Positions 29,610-31,562 of a DNA stretch of 31,562 bases are shown here, in pieces. Under the pieces are notes generated by a model. It had not been told where the DNA came from. It was given only the letters and a program-made list of their open reading frames with translations, and did no database searches. The DNA is from a virus. The translations under genes were made by a program, and so were the position numbers. Where the stretch lies: IMG/VR virus record IMGVR_UViG_3300043436_002838, positions 1-31,562 of that record. The stretch is one strand, 5' to 3'. Each line of letters opens with the position of its first letter. Position 1 is the stretch's first letter.

Positions 29610-29679
29610 CTTCTAATAATTGTTTAATTGATTCTTTACATAGTTCTATTTCGTGAGTAGGAGAACCTCCTTCTTCCAT
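29593..29679 (-). CDS. Tiny acidic protein, possibly real
   Basis: 28 residues, starting MEEGGSPTHEIELCKESIKQ. The start overlaps the stop of the upstream gene in TAATG, and the end overlaps the next start by 17 bases. This tight fit supports translation, but the protein has no known motif and chance cannot be excluded. Confidence 0.45.
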   Translation of the reverse strand: MEEGGSPTHEIELCKESIKQLLEDESEN

Positions 29680-30437
29680 TACACTTCGAATAATTCTAGT
29701 TCAACAACTGGTTTGTTAATAGGTTTGTTAACTATACCTGCAGCATCTAAGAAGAATGCATGTGCATCAATATGACCACCCATCCATAAACTTGGGTGCA
29801 CTTCTTTCATACTGAATGTAGTGAATTGATAAAGCTCCCAAAGACTATTCTCTGCACCATAATCATGCGTAGCTTTCTTAAGCTCTCTCCTGATAATGTT
29901 TAACTGTGTAGATTCAATGAATTCTTCTTCAATAATCATACGTCCTACTAGTTCAGCCTGAGCTCTTCTGTCTAATTGAATAGTCTTCATGATATCTCTT
30001 TCTTTCTGAATTCTAGTAAAAGCTTCTCCAGCATCTTTAATGTAATCTGTGATAGCTTGTGGTGTGAATGTTTGAATCTCTCCAACATGTTTATGTTTGA
30101 AAGCTCCATAATCACCACTTACACATCCATTCTCACAAATGAATATTTTAGTACCAATAGCAAATTTCAATGATAAAGATTTATCATAACTGTTCTGCCA
30201 TCCTATTTGTAACTGCATTTCAGAATCAGCTACATTTTTAATTGTGAACTTACCATTAGCAACTTTACCATCTCTTGCAGATGTATATAGTTCTTGGTCT
30301 AGGGTGAAACCTGCTTGATAAATACTCTCAAGTGTTAGGTCCATCAATTGTTCATGACTTACTGGTTTGTAAGTCTTGGTTTGTTGTGGTAGTGGTGCTG
30401 CTAGCAGCATCCCTCTTGCTGTGTTGTAATTTTCCAT
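29679..30437 (-). CDS. DUF932-like phage protein
   Basis: 252 residues, starting MENYNTARGMLLAAPLPQQT. HEQLMDLTLESIYQAGFTLD (28-47), WQNSYDKSLSLKFAIGTKIF (79-98) and ENGCVSGDY (101-109) fit the DUF932 pattern seen in phage and plasmid proteins, recalled from memory. The C-terminus is helical with an Asn/Ala-rich end. Function is unknown for the family. It is preceded by a small gene 12 bases upstream and coupled to the tiny gene downstream. Confidence 0.55.
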   Translation of the reverse strand: MENYNTARGMLLAAPLPQQTKTYKPVSHEQLMDLTLESIYQAGFTLDQELYTSARDGKVANGKFTIKNVADSEMQLQIGWQNSYDKSLSLKFAIGTKIFICENGCVSGDYGAFKHKHVGEIQTFTPQAITDYIKDAGEAFTRIQKERDIMKTIQLDRRAQAELVGRMIIEEEFIESTQLNIIRRELKKATHDYGAENSLWELYQFTTFSMKEVHPSLWMGGHIDAHAFFLDAAGIVNKPINKPVVELELFEV

Positions 30438-30449
30438 AATTTCTATTTG

Positions 30450-30665
30450 TTATAATCCTAATTCTACAAGTTTTTTGTGTAATATTGGTTTTTCTTCATC
30501 TGAAATACTATCAAAATATTCCATCAGCTCATTGAATCCATAATAGTATTTTCTAAGCTCTTGAGTAGCTCTTTGAATACCATATCCTTCATGTTGTTCT
30601 TTAGAATTACCAAAATCAATTAACTCTTGAGCTTGTTCTTCTAATTCATCTATGATATTTGCCAT
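30450..30665 (-). CDS. Small helical protein, unknown function
   Basis: 71 residues, starting MANIIDELEEQAQELIDFGN. It is helical, with a YYYGFNELMEYFDSIS segment. It lies 4 bases after the gene at 30670 ends. No motif is recognised. Confidence 0.6.
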   Translation of the reverse strand: MANIIDELEEQAQELIDFGNSKEQHEGYGIQRATQELRKYYYGFNELMEYFDSISDEEKPILHKKLVELGL

Positions 30666-30669
30666 AATT

Positions 30670-30822
30670 TTACTCTAATGTTAATTTAATTTCTCTGTTT
30701 AAAAATCTACCAAGAATAACTTCTAAGTTTTCTACACCAATACATTCAACTTCATCATTTTCTGTAGTGGATAACCACTCGATGTTATCTTGAATCTCTG
30801 TGATTAATTCTTCTATACTCAT
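30670..30822 (-). CDS. Small acidic protein, unknown function
   Basis: 50 residues, starting MSIEELITEIQDNIEWLSTT and ending NREIKLTLE. Its ATG overlaps the stop of the gene at 30819 (ATGA), which supports translation. No motif is recognised. Confidence 0.6.
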   Translation of the reverse strand: MSIEELITEIQDNIEWLSTTENDEVECIGVENLEVILGRFLNREIKLTLE

Positions 30823-30992
30823 AATTCTTTTAATATTAATTCATATTTCTTTCCATCTGAAGTTTCTATAACACCTTCATTGTTTATAGATTTTACTTTT
30901 CTGTACACTTCAGTAAAATGAATATCAAGTGATTTAGATATAGCTAATCTAAACCAATGACCAGCTGTGCTATTTAGTTTCCAACTATTCAT
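30819..30992 (-). CDS. Small protein, unknown function
   Basis: 57 residues, starting MNSWKLNSTAGHWFRLAISK. HFTEVYRKVKSINNEGVIET suggests a short barrel or RNA/DNA-binding fold. Both ends overlap neighbours in ATGA steps, so it is translationally coupled to the primase gene. Confidence 0.6.
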   Translation of the reverse strand: MNSWKLNSTAGHWFRLAISKSLDIHFTEVYRKVKSINNEGVIETSDGKKYELILKEL

Positions 30993-31562
30993 ATTAATTC
31001 TCTTTGTGTTAAATATTTCTCAATTGTCTTTAATCCATGTATGCGTGCTAAATCAGCCCAATCTTTGATTCCTTCATCTAAATAGATCCTTGGTACATTG
31101 CAATATTCAAACCCGTACTTATTTGTCACGAGTTGAGAATTCTTTACACCAGTCTCATCAGAATCAAAGCTCAATATTTGTCTATCGGAATTCTCTTTTA
31201 AGTATTCTACATTCTCTTCAGAGAAACATCCCATTCCTTCGTTTTGAACTGCACAACAACATGGGTAGATCTTTTTCATCACCATGTAATCCTTCTTACT
31301 TTTATTGATGAATGCTACATCACAATCTCTTATGTCTTCTAGTCCATCCATCATAGTAATAGGCACATTATTAGGCATCCACTTATTCTTTTTGTCTGCA
31401 AATGGTCTGTAGATCTTCCAATGTCCTTCATATAAATAACCAAATCTAAGCTCAGAATCCTTTAGAGGAAACTTCTTCTTGTTTAGATAGACAGTATCTA
31501 TTGAATATACATTGTTAGCTCTAAGATCATCTATGTCCTGATAATATCCATTCCAATAAGCT
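30989..31562 (-). CDS. DNA primase, C-terminal part (Toprim-like), 5' end outside window
   Basis: The frame is open to the window edge, adding about 61 residues before the first ATG at 31378 (AYWNGYYQDIDDLRANNVYS and later HWKIYRPFADKKNKWMP). It therefore has no start here. VAFINKSKKDYMVMKKI, ILSFDSDETG (D-x-D) and KDWADL fit the Toprim strands and metal site of phage primases. The upstream FGYLYEGHWKIYRPFAD region is typical of primases from Bacteroidota phages as I remember them. It is the most upstream minus-strand gene in view. Confidence 0.65.
   Translation of the reverse strand, partial: AYWNGYYQDIDDLRANNVYSIDTVYLNKKKFPLKDSELRFGYLYEGHWKIYRPFADKKNKWMPNNVPITMMDGLEDIRDCDVAFINKSKKDYMVMKKIYPCCCAVQNEGMGCFSEENVEYLKENSDRQILSFDSDETGVKNSQLVTNKYGFEYCNVPRIYLDEGIKDWADLARIHGLKTIEKYLTQRELI

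Overview
The window is a piece of a tailed-phage (Caudoviricetes) genome whose host is most likely a member of the Bacteroidota. This is inferred from the sequence, not from any search. The DNA is very AT-rich. Start codons sit in A-rich leaders (for example AATAAAATGGCA) with no Shine-Dalgarno element. Several leaders carry the Bacteroidota -7 box TAnnTTTG. The gene content (RecA, ThyX, MazG-like pyrophosphohydrolase, T4 gp1-like dNMP kinase, rIIA/rIIB, RecE-like nuclease, primase, several homing endonucleases, tail fibres) is that of a large lytic phage. No tRNA, integrase, CRISPR array or rRNA was seen.

The layout is two convergent transcription units. On the plus strand (1-9788) are late or virion genes. 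First comes a tail-fibre or adhesin block (1-6113): several proteins share one of two N-terminal anchor modules followed by different distal domains, and two short 'stub' genes have only an anchor and a Thr-rich tail. A glycosyltransferase, a ferritin/Dps-like protein and a 17-residue-repeat fibre are interleaved. Next comes a block of small and very Lys-rich proteins (6133-9788). At least four of these start with the same peptide, M-x-x-I-[KT]-K-[AV]-[QP]-x-G, and carry scattered [K/M/Q]-x-G-G motifs. A GIY-YIG homing gene sits inside this block, with a beheaded paralogue of its upstream neighbour just behind it. The block ends at a bidirectional terminator (9791-9811).

The minus strand (31562-9797, transcribed right to left) is a tightly packed early/metabolic region with many ATGA or TAATG overlaps. 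In transcription order it holds: the C-terminal part of a primase; small genes and a DUF932-like protein; a uracil-DNA-glycosylase homologue whose catalytic Asp is Cys; two tandem paralogues; rIIA, split by a group I intron with a LAGLIDADG gene; rIIB with an inserted zinc knuckle; an HNH gene behind a promoter embedded in a perfect inverted repeat; a run of small genes; a RecE-like exonuclease; recA with its own promoter and an upstream terminator; dNMP kinase; ThyX; MazG; thioredoxin; a GroES-like protein; a homing endonuclease; and two glycosyltransferases.

The genes fit a lytic programme in which primase, RecA and the exonuclease copy and recombine DNA, while ThyX, dNMP kinase, MazG and thioredoxin support nucleotide supply. 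The most unusual parts are the Lys-rich cassette with a shared N-terminal peptide, the homing-gene scars, the rIIA intron placed in the ATP-binding G2 box, and the altered UDG. Thirteen genes of 28-59 residues were read directly from the sequence and are listed with their coordinates.
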